Source of the DNA: Lacinutrix sp. Hel_I_90
GTDB lineage: Bacteria; Bacteroidota; Bacteroidia; Flavobacteriales; Flavobacteriaceae
DNA length: 64,000 nucleotides
Assembly: GCF_000934685.1 (NCBI RefSeq)
Contig: NZ_JYNQ01000001.1
Span: forward strand, 1,786,501-1,850,500
Reading direction: 5' to 3'
Of this stretch, positions 35,286 to 44,167 are shown one piece after another. Position 1 is the first letter of the stretch. The number at the start of each line of letters is the position of its first letter. The translations under genes were made by a program, and so were the position numbers. A model generated the notes under the pieces. That model was not told where the DNA came from. It saw only the letters and a program-made list of their open reading frames with translations, and ran no database searches.

Positions 35286-36272
35286 ATGATTTGGATCAGG
35301 ATCAAATACCGCTTAGGTTTATTATACAAAATTAGCTTATTCAAGCTTGGCTTTGGGCGGTTGCTATTAAAGAATCGCTATGGCGAACGTATATTGTTGT
35401 TTCATGGGATTGATAAAACTGGCGAAACGCGCTATAACAGTCGTTTTATCTCTAAAACTTTCTTTGAGGAATTTATCAAATATATCACGACACATTACAA
35501 TGTTATTTCGTTAGATGATTTCTATAAGAAAAAATTCAAAAAAAATATATTAAATGTCGCACTTACGTTTGACGATGGCTATTTAAATAATTATGTCTAC
35601 GCCATCCCTATTTTAGAAAAATATAATGTTCATGCATCCTTTTATATTACAACAGTTCATGAAAAAACACCCTATTTATGGCCGGATTTTCTAGATTTAG
35701 TCTCATTTCATACAGAGAAAGAACAAGTTGTTTTTGAAAGAAATCTGTATCAAAAAAGTATAAAAAATGAGTTTATTTGGAATGGTGTTTCTCTAAAAAA
35801 TGCTGCTAAAGTATTACCTTACGATGTGTTAAAATTGATTTATACTGTTTTTAAAAGCGACTGGAATGCCTTACCACCAGAAGACTACAAAGAGTATTGG
35901 AAACTTATGACAGAAGAACAAATCATGGAAATTGCAAAGAATCCATTATTTACCATTGGCGCGCATGGCGAAACACACGTAAGCCTAATAGATATTCCTT
36001 TCGAAGAAGCAAAACGCGAAGTTTTAGCCAGCAAACAAAAACTCGAAACAATTTGCAAACAACCAATTACTGAATTTGCATTCCCGTTTGGTTTTTATAA
36101 TAAAGAAATTGCTGAGTATTGTAAGGAAATTGGTTTTGAACGCTTACTATTAGTGGACTATAACACAAAAGAAGATACCAAAAATGAAGCTTGGAAAAAT
36201 CGGTTTGTAATGAATCCATACATTTCTTTGGAACAGCAATTAGCATATTTATTAAAAGGCTCCTACTTCTAA
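35286..36272 (+). CDS. NodB-type polysaccharide deacetylase
   Basis: 328 residues from ATG 35286; an in-frame ATG at 35259 inside the previous gene would add nine. The NodB domain shows LTFDDGYLNNY (catalytic and metal Asp pair), a second motif HGETHVSL (metal His residues) and FAFPFG(FYN), the motif-3 region. No signal peptide is obvious, only a moderately hydrophobic N-terminus, so it probably works at the cytoplasmic face on a lipid-linked sugar. It likely removes N- or O-acetyl groups. A GNAT gene follows after 3 bases. Confidence 0.87.
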   Translation: MIWIRIKYRLGLLYKISLFKLGFGRLLLKNRYGERILLFHGIDKTGETRYNSRFISKTFFEEFIKYITTHYNVISLDDFYKKKFKKNILNVALTFDDGYLNNYVYAIPILEKYNVHASFYITTVHEKTPYLWPDFLDLVSFHTEKEQVVFERNLYQKSIKNEFIWNGVSLKNAAKVLPYDVLKLIYTVFKSDWNALPPEDYKEYWKLMTEEQIMEIAKNPLFTIGAHGETHVSLIDIPFEEAKREVLASKQKLETICKQPITEFAFPFGFYNKEIAEYCKEIGFERLLLVDYNTKEDTKNEAWKNRFVMNPYISLEQQLAYLLKGSYF

Positions 36273-36275
36273 CGC

Positions 36276-37202
36276 ATGCTTTACAAAAACACATATCGTT
36301 TAAAGAAACTTGAAGACCTTGATTTTCCTGCATTACGAGAATTACTGTGGAAAGTATTTTATAAAAGGAGTTCAATTTTAGAGTTGAAAAACAAATATGA
36401 TGCTTCCCATGTTGCATTGAAATGTGTTAGCACAATAGCATACAAAAATGAAATTCCAGTAGCATTCTATGGTGCAGTTTTACAAAGATTTAAAAAAAAC
36501 GAACAAGAAATCATCGTCGCACAGGCTTGTGATTCTGCAACGTTAGAGGGTCATCAAGGAAAAGGGTTACATTTTCAGTTGGCAAAACTTTCTTATGAAG
36601 TAATGCGAAAGCAAAACGTATCACTCGTGTATGCATTTTTGAATGAAAATTCGTTTTATAGCAATCAAAAACTAGGCTGGCATTCACATTTAAATATGGA
36701 ACGATTTCATATAAAAACACGTGCAATTCCGATCGCAAAACTGATAAATAAACTTGAATGGAATGGTTCATATTCGTTCTTTTTCAATAAAAAAATATCC
36801 CACGACGCTATTCAAAAGCTAAAAAAAGAAAACAATAATAAATTTAGACAAGTACTCGACGATAAATTTATTATCTACAAAAATAGCTTAAAAAACCATT
36901 ACTGTATTGAGCTGGAAAATTGTGTGTTCTGGGTGAAAATTGAAGCAATAATGCACGTCGGACTTTCACATGCGCCATCTAAAGTTGCATTACAAAAAGC
37001 GATTAAAAAACTAAAGCAAAAAGCATTTTTACTAGGCATTACCGAAATTCTATTTCAAGTTGATCCAAAATCGCTGATAGCCTCACAACTACAAAACCTT
37101 GTCGTAGCAAAAGAATCATGGTTGATTGGCTATTTCAATTTTGATCCAGAAATTGATTTAAAACACTTTATATTTACCTACGGAGATTTAGATACCTTTT
37201 AA
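36276..37202 (+). CDS. GNAT-family N-acyltransferase
   Basis: 308 residues. The acetyl-CoA loop is seen as ATLEGHQGKGLHFQLAK (Q/R-x-x-G-x-G form), followed by VYAFLNENSFYSNQKLGW, the typical alpha4/beta5 region where a substrate 'neighbour' shifts. The C-terminal 130 residues form a second, degenerate GNAT-like half. Cytoplasmic. Next to a deacetylase, it may swap one acyl group for another on an amino sugar (inference). Two bases separate it from the FkbM gene. Confidence 0.75.
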   Translation: MLYKNTYRLKKLEDLDFPALRELLWKVFYKRSSILELKNKYDASHVALKCVSTIAYKNEIPVAFYGAVLQRFKKNEQEIIVAQACDSATLEGHQGKGLHFQLAKLSYEVMRKQNVSLVYAFLNENSFYSNQKLGWHSHLNMERFHIKTRAIPIAKLINKLEWNGSYSFFFNKKISHDAIQKLKKENNNKFRQVLDDKFIIYKNSLKNHYCIELENCVFWVKIEAIMHVGLSHAPSKVALQKAIKKLKQKAFLLGITEILFQVDPKSLIASQLQNLVVAKESWLIGYFNFDPEIDLKHFIFTYGDLDTF

Positions 37203-37204
37203 AT

Positions 37205-38050
37205 ATGCATATTCAGCTCAAAAACCACAGTTTCCAAATTGATCCAGGACAAAATAAGCACTTTTGGAAACATATAAATTCTACAGATTGGGAACCGCAT
37301 TCATTTGTTATTTTTGATTATTTCATAAATGAAAAATCAGTAGTTCTAGACGTTGGTTCTTGGAGTGGTGTATTAACGCTCTATGCTGCAAAAACGGCCA
37401 AAGAGGTACATGCCCTAGACCCAGATCCTGTATGTTTTAGCGAATTGGAAACAAATGTTGCCTTGAATCTAGATATTTCTGGAAAAATTAAAACGCATCA
37501 AACAGCTATTTCAGATAAAAAAGAGACGCTGTACTTGTCGGCCAGAGAAGCCTATGGGCAATCGTCTAGTAGTATTTTAAATCGAAAACGAGACAAAGAA
37601 CATTCGTTTGAACTCGAAACGATTTCATTGTTTGATTTTTTAGAAAAAGAGCACATTCAACAGGTCAATTTTATCAAAATGGATGTGGAAGGTGCCGAGT
37701 TTAAAATTTTACCAACCTTTGGCAAAGCTTTAAAGAAAATAAACTATCCAACGTTGTATGTGTCTTTTCATTATAGCTTTTTAAATGAAAATTTTTATTA
37801 CAGACATGTCCCTTTTGGTTTTTTAAACAAAGTATTTATCCGACTAGAACATACCTTTGGCTTTACATTGTTTAAGAATCGAATGCGAAAGGAGATCGCA
37901 AATTTGTATAACGATTTAAAAGCATATATGTACATTTATAAAACGAACGGAACTGAGATTTCATTTAAAGAATTAAAGCACAAGCCGGAATTGATAAAGA
38001 ATACAGATTTGGTGTTTACCAATACAAAGTGGAACCCTAAAAAAGAATAG
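37205..38050 (+). CDS. FkbM-family methyltransferase
   Basis: 281 residues. Motif I VLDVGSWSGVLTLYAA, acidic loop HALDPDPVCFSELE, and the diagnostic FIKMDVEGAEFKIL of the FkbM family. These are O-methyltransferases of sugars and polyketides. The C-terminal part (about 200-280) is basic. Same operon as the deacetylase and GNAT genes. Confidence 0.9.
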   Translation: MHIQLKNHSFQIDPGQNKHFWKHINSTDWEPHSFVIFDYFINEKSVVLDVGSWSGVLTLYAAKTAKEVHALDPDPVCFSELETNVALNLDISGKIKTHQTAISDKKETLYLSAREAYGQSSSSILNRKRDKEHSFELETISLFDFLEKEHIQQVNFIKMDVEGAEFKILPTFGKALKKINYPTLYVSFHYSFLNENFYYRHVPFGFLNKVFIRLEHTFGFTLFKNRMRKEIANLYNDLKAYMYIYKTNGTEISFKELKHKPELIKNTDLVFTNTKWNPKKE

Positions 38051-38140
38051 CAAAATGTTTTGCGAAAGCATTTCAGAAACTAAACTAGTTATTTTCAATA
38101 AGTATCTATTTTTAATCTCAATGATGCATAATGCAATATT

Positions 38141-39190
38141 ATGGAAAACAAAAGTCAACATATTGTTTTTTTAACACCTGGTTTTGCAAAGTCTGAAGAA
38201 GATTCAACCAATATTCCAGCCTTGCAAGTATTCTTGAAATCGTTACGAAAGGCTTTACCTGAGGCTAAACTAACACTACTTACTTTTCAGTTTCCACATA
38301 CGAAAAAAGAATATTATTGGCATGACATTAGAATCATTCCGCTCAATGGACAAAGCAAAAAATTGAAGAAATTTTGGGTATGGAAAAGCGTGTTGAAAAC
38401 ACTAAAAAAAATTCATCAAAAAGAAAAAATTGAAACGATTCACAGCTTTTGGATTGGCGAATGTTCCAGTATTGGAGAGCGATTTGCTAAAAAACATAAA
38501 ATTAATCATGTTGTTACAGTGATGGGGCAGGATGCAACAGTTGTAAATTTTCATGCAAAACGTTTGTTAAATTCTAATGTAAAAATAGTCACGCTTTCGC
38601 GAAATCATCAAGCAGCATTATCAAAAACCTACAACTTAGATTCTACTATTATTCCATGGCATCTGGATATTGACTTATTTCCAGAAATTCAAGAAAAGAC
38701 GATTGACATTTTAGGTGTTGGCTCATTAAACACCATCAAGAATTATTCAGATTTTATAGAAATTATTTCAACAATTTCTAAAACGCATAAAGACCTAAAC
38801 GTTGGTATCGTTGGTGATGGTGCTTTGCAAAATGACGTAGAACTAAAGATTCAAAATTTAGGCCTGACAAATACAATAACACTACTAGGTAAACTAGCAA
38901 GAACAGAAGTTTTAGAGAAAATGGCGCGATCGAATATTCTATTACACACAAGTCATTACGAATCGTTTGGCTATGTGTTTTTAGAAGCTTTATATTCTGG
39001 AATGCAACTGGCTACGTATAACGTAGGACTGGCAAAAGCATCTCAACATTGGAATATTTGTGAAAATAAAGTGCAACTAATTGAAACTTTAAAAAAATTA
39101 CTGGCAATACCAATACAAACTAAAGACCGAATTCTATTAGGGTCTGAAACAGCTACTATAAACGCTTATCTTAATTTGTACCATGCGTAG
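38141..39190 (+). CDS. GT4-family glycosyltransferase
   Basis: 349 residues of a GT-B fold. C-terminal half carries ILGVGSLNTIKNYSDFIEII (G-rich donor loop), VGIVGDGALQND, the strand LLGKLARTEVLEKMARSNILLHTSHYESFGYVFLEAL with the E-x7-E type ESFGYVFLEA. It uses a nucleotide sugar in the cytoplasm, probably to extend a lipid-linked glycan. Only clear GT4 in the locus. Overlaps the flippase start by 8 bases. Confidence 0.88.
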   Translation: MENKSQHIVFLTPGFAKSEEDSTNIPALQVFLKSLRKALPEAKLTLLTFQFPHTKKEYYWHDIRIIPLNGQSKKLKKFWVWKSVLKTLKKIHQKEKIETIHSFWIGECSSIGERFAKKHKINHVVTVMGQDATVVNFHAKRLLNSNVKIVTLSRNHQAALSKTYNLDSTIIPWHLDIDLFPEIQEKTIDILGVGSLNTIKNYSDFIEIISTISKTHKDLNVGIVGDGALQNDVELKIQNLGLTNTITLLGKLARTEVLEKMARSNILLHTSHYESFGYVFLEALYSGMQLATYNVGLAKASQHWNICENKVQLIETLKKLLAIPIQTKDRILLGSETATINAYLNLYHA

Positions 39191-40346
39191 ATTAAAACTA
39201 ATAGGAGTAAATACCATTCAAGGATTTGCTAACCCTGCATTTAATTTTTTAATCGTGGTTTTTGGTATTAAGACCTTTGGAAAAACGGATTGGGCTAGTT
39301 TGATTAATGTGATGCTATGGGTATTCTTAGTAACATTTATCCTTGGTTGGGGAAACAGAGATCACCTATTACGAAAGTACAGTGAGGAGCCAGGAAAAAT
39401 GTATCATGCTTTTTTTAGTAATTTTTTGTCAAGAAGCTTACTTTTACCTTTCTCATTATTATTTTTTCTGTTTTTTCCTGTTACAATTGCTTTTTGGGCG
39501 ATGTTATTGGTTATACTTACATTTACCTATGCTTCATTAAGCACGTTGGTCATTTATCATCAAAAATTTAGTGCACAATTATTGGCAGAAATTGTAGCAT
39601 TTACAATTATTTTTGGGTGTATTTTTTATTTCAAATCCTTTAACTTAGAAACGTTTTTAAAAGTATATACCACAGCAATTGCCACAAAGCTAATAGTATT
39701 AAGCGCCCAAATGAACTTTTGGGAAGAATCCTTTTCTGCTAAAATTTCCATCCAGGAATTCAGAGCTGGCTCTCCTTTTTTTATTCTTGGACTCAGTGGC
39801 TGGTTGATGTCCAAAGTAGATATTTATATGGTAGATTTCTACCTAGAAAAATCACAATTAGCCGAGTATCAATTGTTGATTACTGCTTTTTTAATGCTGC
39901 AAGCTTTAGCTGCTTATATTACTATTCCATTTACTAAACATGTCTATCGTTTATCGGATGAAATTTTGCAAAAGATTAAATATAAATTATACTACATAGC
40001 ACTTCCATTAACCATTTTAGGTGGATTCTCTATATGGTTGATTATGGAATATTTTGTAAAACTAGACCTATCCTACGTGTATTATTTGGTTGGCGCTCTC
40101 TTCGCCTTACCTTGCTATTTCTATACCTTAAACATTATAGAACTCATGAAAAACCATAGAGAACGTAGTATAATCTATATTAGTATCGCTGGTTTTTTTG
40201 TAAATATTACTTTAATATTCTTATTAATAGAAACCTATGAAATTTTTGGTGTGTTAATTAGCGTCTGCATCACACAATGGATAGTGCTCATCGCATACAA
40301 GGTTTATAGGAAGTTTGCACGAAAAATGATTTTGAATTCTAGGTAA
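39183..40346 (+). CDS. Wzx-like oligosaccharide flippase (MOP superfamily)
   Basis: 387 residues with about 10-12 transmembrane segments. The N-terminus (MRRLKLIGVNTIQGFANPAF) and DKVDIYMV-like SKVDIYMVDFYLEKSQLAEYQL are typical of polysaccharide-export MATE/MOP proteins, where ADI-YM-D lines the cavity. It is short for Wzx (usually 400-480) with compact C-terminal helices. It should move a lipid-linked glycan across the inner membrane. Overlaps the GT4 gene by 8 bases. Confidence 0.8.
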   Translation: MRRLKLIGVNTIQGFANPAFNFLIVVFGIKTFGKTDWASLINVMLWVFLVTFILGWGNRDHLLRKYSEEPGKMYHAFFSNFLSRSLLLPFSLLFFLFFPVTIAFWAMLLVILTFTYASLSTLVIYHQKFSAQLLAEIVAFTIIFGCIFYFKSFNLETFLKVYTTAIATKLIVLSAQMNFWEESFSAKISIQEFRAGSPFFILGLSGWLMSKVDIYMVDFYLEKSQLAEYQLLITAFLMLQALAAYITIPFTKHVYRLSDEILQKIKYKLYYIALPLTILGGFSIWLIMEYFVKLDLSYVYYLVGALFALPCYFYTLNIIELMKNHRERSIIYISIAGFFVNITLIFLLIETYEIFGVLISVCITQWIVLIAYKVYRKFARKMILNSR

Positions 40347-40400
40347 AATAATGACTTTAAAATATCTGTTATTATTTATTTAAGAAATTACCTAGGAAAA

Positions 40401-41234
40401 TTATTTCTTCTTTTGAAAGAAATTCAACACTTTACTCACAAAATCGTCATTAATCCCCAAATTTCCTTTAAGCCAAGTGTAGATCGCAATCATTTTTTTA
40501 TCAACCCATATAAAAACGGCTTTAAAACCATCGTTCGGACGTGCACGGTAATTGGTAGCTCTCCGTTTGAATGACCCTTTTTTTTCTTTTGTAAAATAAT
40601 ACAAGGCAATCGATTTTCGAGTAATACCCGCTGGACATTGTATGGGATCTGGAAAGCCATGATACGAATCCTCATCCGTATTAAATACAACAATTCTATT
40701 AAAAACAGGCTCAATCTTTACTGCACATTTAGACATGTCTTTTTCCCAAAGTTCCAAAGCACCTCCATATGAAGTGGGCCAATCTTTGTTTAAATAAACT
40801 AACAAATTTACACGACGTTTCCATGTTTTTTTATGCGGGTGCACGGTAAAATCTGCATGAATATTCAAATAACCACCCCGTTCACTTTGATGAATCCCAC
40901 CTCCTTCAATCGTTTTATCAGCCAATAAATTAGGAATTCCTGTTAGGTTTTCTAGATGCCTAATAAATTGGGGTGAGTTTAATTCCTTAATTATTCCGTC
41001 ACGAATAAACGCAGGAATCAACTCTAGTTTATTGAGTCCATGTTTTTTTTCGTTGACATGTACATAATGAATCCAACCCGCATCTTCAATCTTAGGAAAA
41101 ACGTCCAACGCTTTTTCTGCGGCTTCTATTTCTAAAAAATTATCAAGAACCAGATGTGGATAGGGCAACGCTTTTTGATAATTTTTAGTATCCGTTTCTA
41201 AGGTTATATTCCATTTAGAATAATCAAAAATCAT
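40401..41234 (-). CDS. 2-oxoglutarate/Fe(II) dioxygenase (prolyl-4-hydroxylase-like)
   Basis: 277 residues. A double-stranded beta-helix core with the iron triad His126-x-Asp128 (NIHADF) and His192 (YHGFP), and Arg206/Lys207 for 2-oxoglutarate. GGYLNIHADF, LLVYLNKDW and YGGALELW are signatures of the 2OG-FeII_Oxy_3 family. Such proteins hydroxylate amino-acid side chains, sugars or lipids. No signal peptide; cytoplasmic. It stands alone on the minus strand between two plus-strand runs. In a glycan locus it could hydroxylate a sugar substituent or an attached amino acid (inference). Confidence 0.88.
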   Translation of the reverse strand: MIFDYSKWNITLETDTKNYQKALPYPHLVLDNFLEIEAAEKALDVFPKIEDAGWIHYVHVNEKKHGLNKLELIPAFIRDGIIKELNSPQFIRHLENLTGIPNLLADKTIEGGGIHQSERGGYLNIHADFTVHPHKKTWKRRVNLLVYLNKDWPTSYGGALELWEKDMSKCAVKIEPVFNRIVVFNTDEDSYHGFPDPIQCPAGITRKSIALYYFTKEKKGSFKRRATNYRARPNDGFKAVFIWVDKKMIAIYTWLKGNLGINDDFVSKVLNFFQKKK

Positions 41235-41349
41235 AGGGCAGTTTCCTTAATATTTAGGATCTAAATGTAAGAAAATATAGGATTCGTTTTACGTAATGTT
41301 GAATCCTTCTAGAATTTTTATCTTTTACAAAATACAAGTGTCTGCTTTT

Positions 41350-41379
41350 TTTGATTGTAAGATTTTTGTAGTTCCTTTG
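41350..41379 (+). promoter_or_regulatory. candidate promoter of the third SGNH gene
   Basis: TTTG (41350-41353), an 18-base spacer, and TTCCTTTG (41372-41379), which matches TAnnTTTG at seven of eight positions. It lies inside the longest open frame and supports the start at 41395. Confidence 0.4.
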
Positions 41380-41394
41380 TTCCAAATCCTTCTT

Positions 41395-42459
41395 ATGAAA
41401 TACCTGCGGTTGTTATTGACTAATTTTTTAGTTTTATCTGGACTTTTGCTAATTATGAGTATCATAGCTTATTTTGTGGAAGCCAACCGAATAAAAACTT
41501 TTTTCACATTTATCGGGACCAAACAAGCCGAATTTATGCAACCAGATTCTACAGCGATGTTCGTTCATAAATATAATGTAAGGATTCATGAAAATTGGGG
41601 AACGCCAGAACAACGGATAACGACAGAAAAAAGGACGAATAATCTTGGTTTTAAGGAAGACACTGATGTCTTCTCTAAAAAAGAAAATGAATATAGGATA
41701 TTAGTCACGGGAGATTCTCATACAGATGGCATCGTAAGATATAATTCAGAGTCATTCATCAATGTTTGGGAAGAAAAATTAAACACGCGAGATACAACTA
41801 TATTTTATAATTGTTTAAATGGTGGCGTGGGTTATTACACTTTTCGTAATTACTATGGTTTTTTGAAGAAGCATAAAGATTTACATCCTGATATTTATCT
41901 TATCAATGTATTTACAGGAAATGACTTTCGGGAAGCTACTGTTTTTGAAGACGATCGCACTAGTATTCCTAATGTATACAGAAGTGTTTGGATGCGTTTA
42001 CAAAGAAAATTTCATTCTCAAGCGCAGAAAAAGGTGCCTCGTAACCAAGGATTAGATCAATTACATTTCTTTAAATATTTCCCAAGAGAGAAAGCGCGCT
42101 CTTTGCAACTGGCACAATACTATCTTTTAAAAATTAAAGCCTTGTGTACACATGAAAACATCCGATTGATTGTCACTTTATTGCCTTCAAAATTAGATGT
42201 AAATCCTGCATTTAGAAATGAAATGCAGCAATTATTCAATTTAGGCTCGGAAACAATGGCCATCAATGAACAACTTTCTAAAACCTTAGAAAATTGGTTA
42301 GCCAAACAAAATATTGAATACATCAATTTAAAACCAGCTTTACAAAAGTCAAGTGAAAAACTATATCTTGATCAAGATTTACATATCAATGCCAATGCAC
42401 ACCGTATTATTGGCGAACTATTATATGAAGAAATATCACCGTTAACTCACGTAAAATAA
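41395..42459 (+). CDS. membrane-anchored SGNH/GDSL-fold protein (3)
   Basis: 354 residues from ATG 41395. The frame is open from 41296, but residues before MKYLRLLLTNFLVLSG are unlike protein of this type and a promoter lies there. N-terminal transmembrane anchor, then block I VTGDSHTDG, block III Asn in FTGNDFRE and block V DQDLHINANAH. The block I serine is present in GDSH. All key residues are kept. Probably an esterase or acyltransferase on exported glycan. Single-gene plus-strand unit. Confidence 0.83.
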   Translation: MKYLRLLLTNFLVLSGLLLIMSIIAYFVEANRIKTFFTFIGTKQAEFMQPDSTAMFVHKYNVRIHENWGTPEQRITTEKRTNNLGFKEDTDVFSKKENEYRILVTGDSHTDGIVRYNSESFINVWEEKLNTRDTTIFYNCLNGGVGYYTFRNYYGFLKKHKDLHPDIYLINVFTGNDFREATVFEDDRTSIPNVYRSVWMRLQRKFHSQAQKKVPRNQGLDQLHFFKYFPREKARSLQLAQYYLLKIKALCTHENIRLIVTLLPSKLDVNPAFRNEMQQLFNLGSETMAINEQLSKTLENWLAKQNIEYINLKPALQKSSEKLYLDQDLHINANAHRIIGELLYEEISPLTHVK

Positions 42460-42544
42460 TTCTTTTTTACAAAGGCTTAAGCGTAAGTGAAAAACTCATC
42501 ATTCCAGAGTTAAATAGGTCCTAAAAAAGGAAAACAAGAAAAAT

Positions 42545-44167
42545 TTATTTCACAACTTTCTTGGCTAAGCCTTCATTGAACATTAAATACATTTCGCCTT
42601 TACCAGGTAACCAACGTGAATATTCATAAGCTTTAATAACTTGATCTACTTTGTTAGGTTTGAAAACTAAACTATAAATAGGTGTTACATTTTCCCACCA
42701 TTTTTCTTGTTCTTCAGAAAAGTGATAGGTTGTAACAAATTCGACACCTCCATTGATATGATTTTCTGAAATTCCAGAAGCCATAAGTTCATTCAGCGCG
42801 TCCCAACGTACCCGATTCCAAGATAAATAATCATGTGTCGCACAAACAGAGAACCAAGTAAGGGCACCTAAAAAAGCAAATGCCACATATTGATACCTTT
42901 GTTTTGGGATTTTATTAGAATTCGCAGCTAGAAAAACAATGGCAATGGGAAATAACGGTAGCAAATAGCGATCGTACACACCTACCAACAAAAATGGTGT
43001 TAGGTACACGGTAAAAAACACAAACGACAATAATACGATTGGAGAAACTACTGTTTTATTAAATACAGAAACCACCATGACTCTGATGTGAAAAAGGAGT
43101 GCTACACTTGAAAACACCCCAATTGCAGTCACGATTTGCCAAAACAATTCGGGTGCACGTGGTGCTGGACTCGTCGTAAAATTTCCAGCATGATCATAGA
43201 GTGTGGTAGGACCCACTCCAAAATCAATCCAAATATTATCTAAACTTGGTAACACTTTCCCTATTTTAATTAAAATGCCAGTAATAAGCACCGTCCAAAG
43301 AACAGCCCAAATTTTATATCCTTTAAACGTATATCGACCGATGTAAAAAATTAAAATAGGTGTCAATAAGAACCCGATATAAGCCAAGCATCGAAAAAAA
43401 TAGGATAAAATTAAAATAATTAATTTTTTATCTATATTTCTAATGTTTTCAAGTAATAAATTAAACTTAGAGTTATACCGCTCTTGCAACAAATCATTGG
43501 ACTCCATGAAATATGAAAAAAGCATCGCAAAAATAATGAGTGCGAACAAAGGTAAAATGGCTTTGGCCATGTTTTTAAATGTTCGTTTTTCCGTTAAGAG
43601 TACAGTAATCAACCAAACTACTGGAAAAACCCAGGCCAATTGACGAATTAAAAAGGCCCAACAACAAAAGAAAACAGCCCAAAATATAGACTGCAAATTC
43701 TCTGTGTTTATGGCTTTAGCATAAAAATAAAAACACCAAACAGTCATGCAATAGAAAGGAACATCGGTCATAAACGAAAACGACAAGGATAAAAATATTG
43801 GATTCATCATGCATAGAACCGTTCCAAATAAGTTCATCCAACGCGTCACACGAGCAAGTTTAAAGAGTTCGTAAATGCCGAGAATCGTTGCAAATCCCAT
43901 CAACAGCGTTGACCAACGCAAAACCGTAAACGAAAAACCAAATAGCTTTGTAAAGAAATACCCCCAATAGACATGGCTTACCAAGGTCATTTCCCCCCAA
44001 TTGTAGAGTTTTAAATACCCTTCTTCAAGAAGTGTTTTAACAGATTTCCCATAACACCAATCGTCGTTTAATGGAAAATCGCCAATCGGATTTATAATGA
44101 CAATCACCAACAACCATAAGAGCAGCAAGCCGAGTTGGTCTTGGTGTTTTTTAAAAAATCTAATCAT
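42545..44167 (-). CDS. ArnT/GT39-like integral membrane glycosyltransferase
   Basis: 540 residues with about 10-12 transmembrane segments and a C-terminal soluble part (about 445-540). The first periplasmic loop has FPLNDDWCYGKSVKTLLEEG, the GT-C acidic motif with the Asp pair. Like the protein at 33.8 kb it would transfer a sugar from polyprenyl phosphate outside the inner membrane; the two are not close paralogues. It overlaps the upstream SGNH gene by 4 bases, so the two functions may be coupled on one acceptor. Confidence 0.83.
   Translation of the reverse strand: MIRFFKKHQDQLGLLLLWLLVIVIINPIGDFPLNDDWCYGKSVKTLLEEGYLKLYNWGEMTLVSHVYWGYFFTKLFGFSFTVLRWSTLLMGFATILGIYELFKLARVTRWMNLFGTVLCMMNPIFLSLSFSFMTDVPFYCMTVWCFYFYAKAINTENLQSIFWAVFFCCWAFLIRQLAWVFPVVWLITVLLTEKRTFKNMAKAILPLFALIIFAMLFSYFMESNDLLQERYNSKFNLLLENIRNIDKKLIILILSYFFRCLAYIGFLLTPILIFYIGRYTFKGYKIWAVLWTVLITGILIKIGKVLPSLDNIWIDFGVGPTTLYDHAGNFTTSPAPRAPELFWQIVTAIGVFSSVALLFHIRVMVVSVFNKTVVSPIVLLSFVFFTVYLTPFLLVGVYDRYLLPLFPIAIVFLAANSNKIPKQRYQYVAFAFLGALTWFSVCATHDYLSWNRVRWDALNELMASGISENHINGGVEFVTTYHFSEEQEKWWENVTPIYSLVFKPNKVDQVIKAYEYSRWLPGKGEMYLMFNEGLAKKVVK

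Noticed and set aside
41296-41394. 33-residue N-terminal extension of the third SGNH gene
   Set aside because: It lies over a likely promoter and reads unlike a signal or anchor; ATG 41395 gives a normal anchor.
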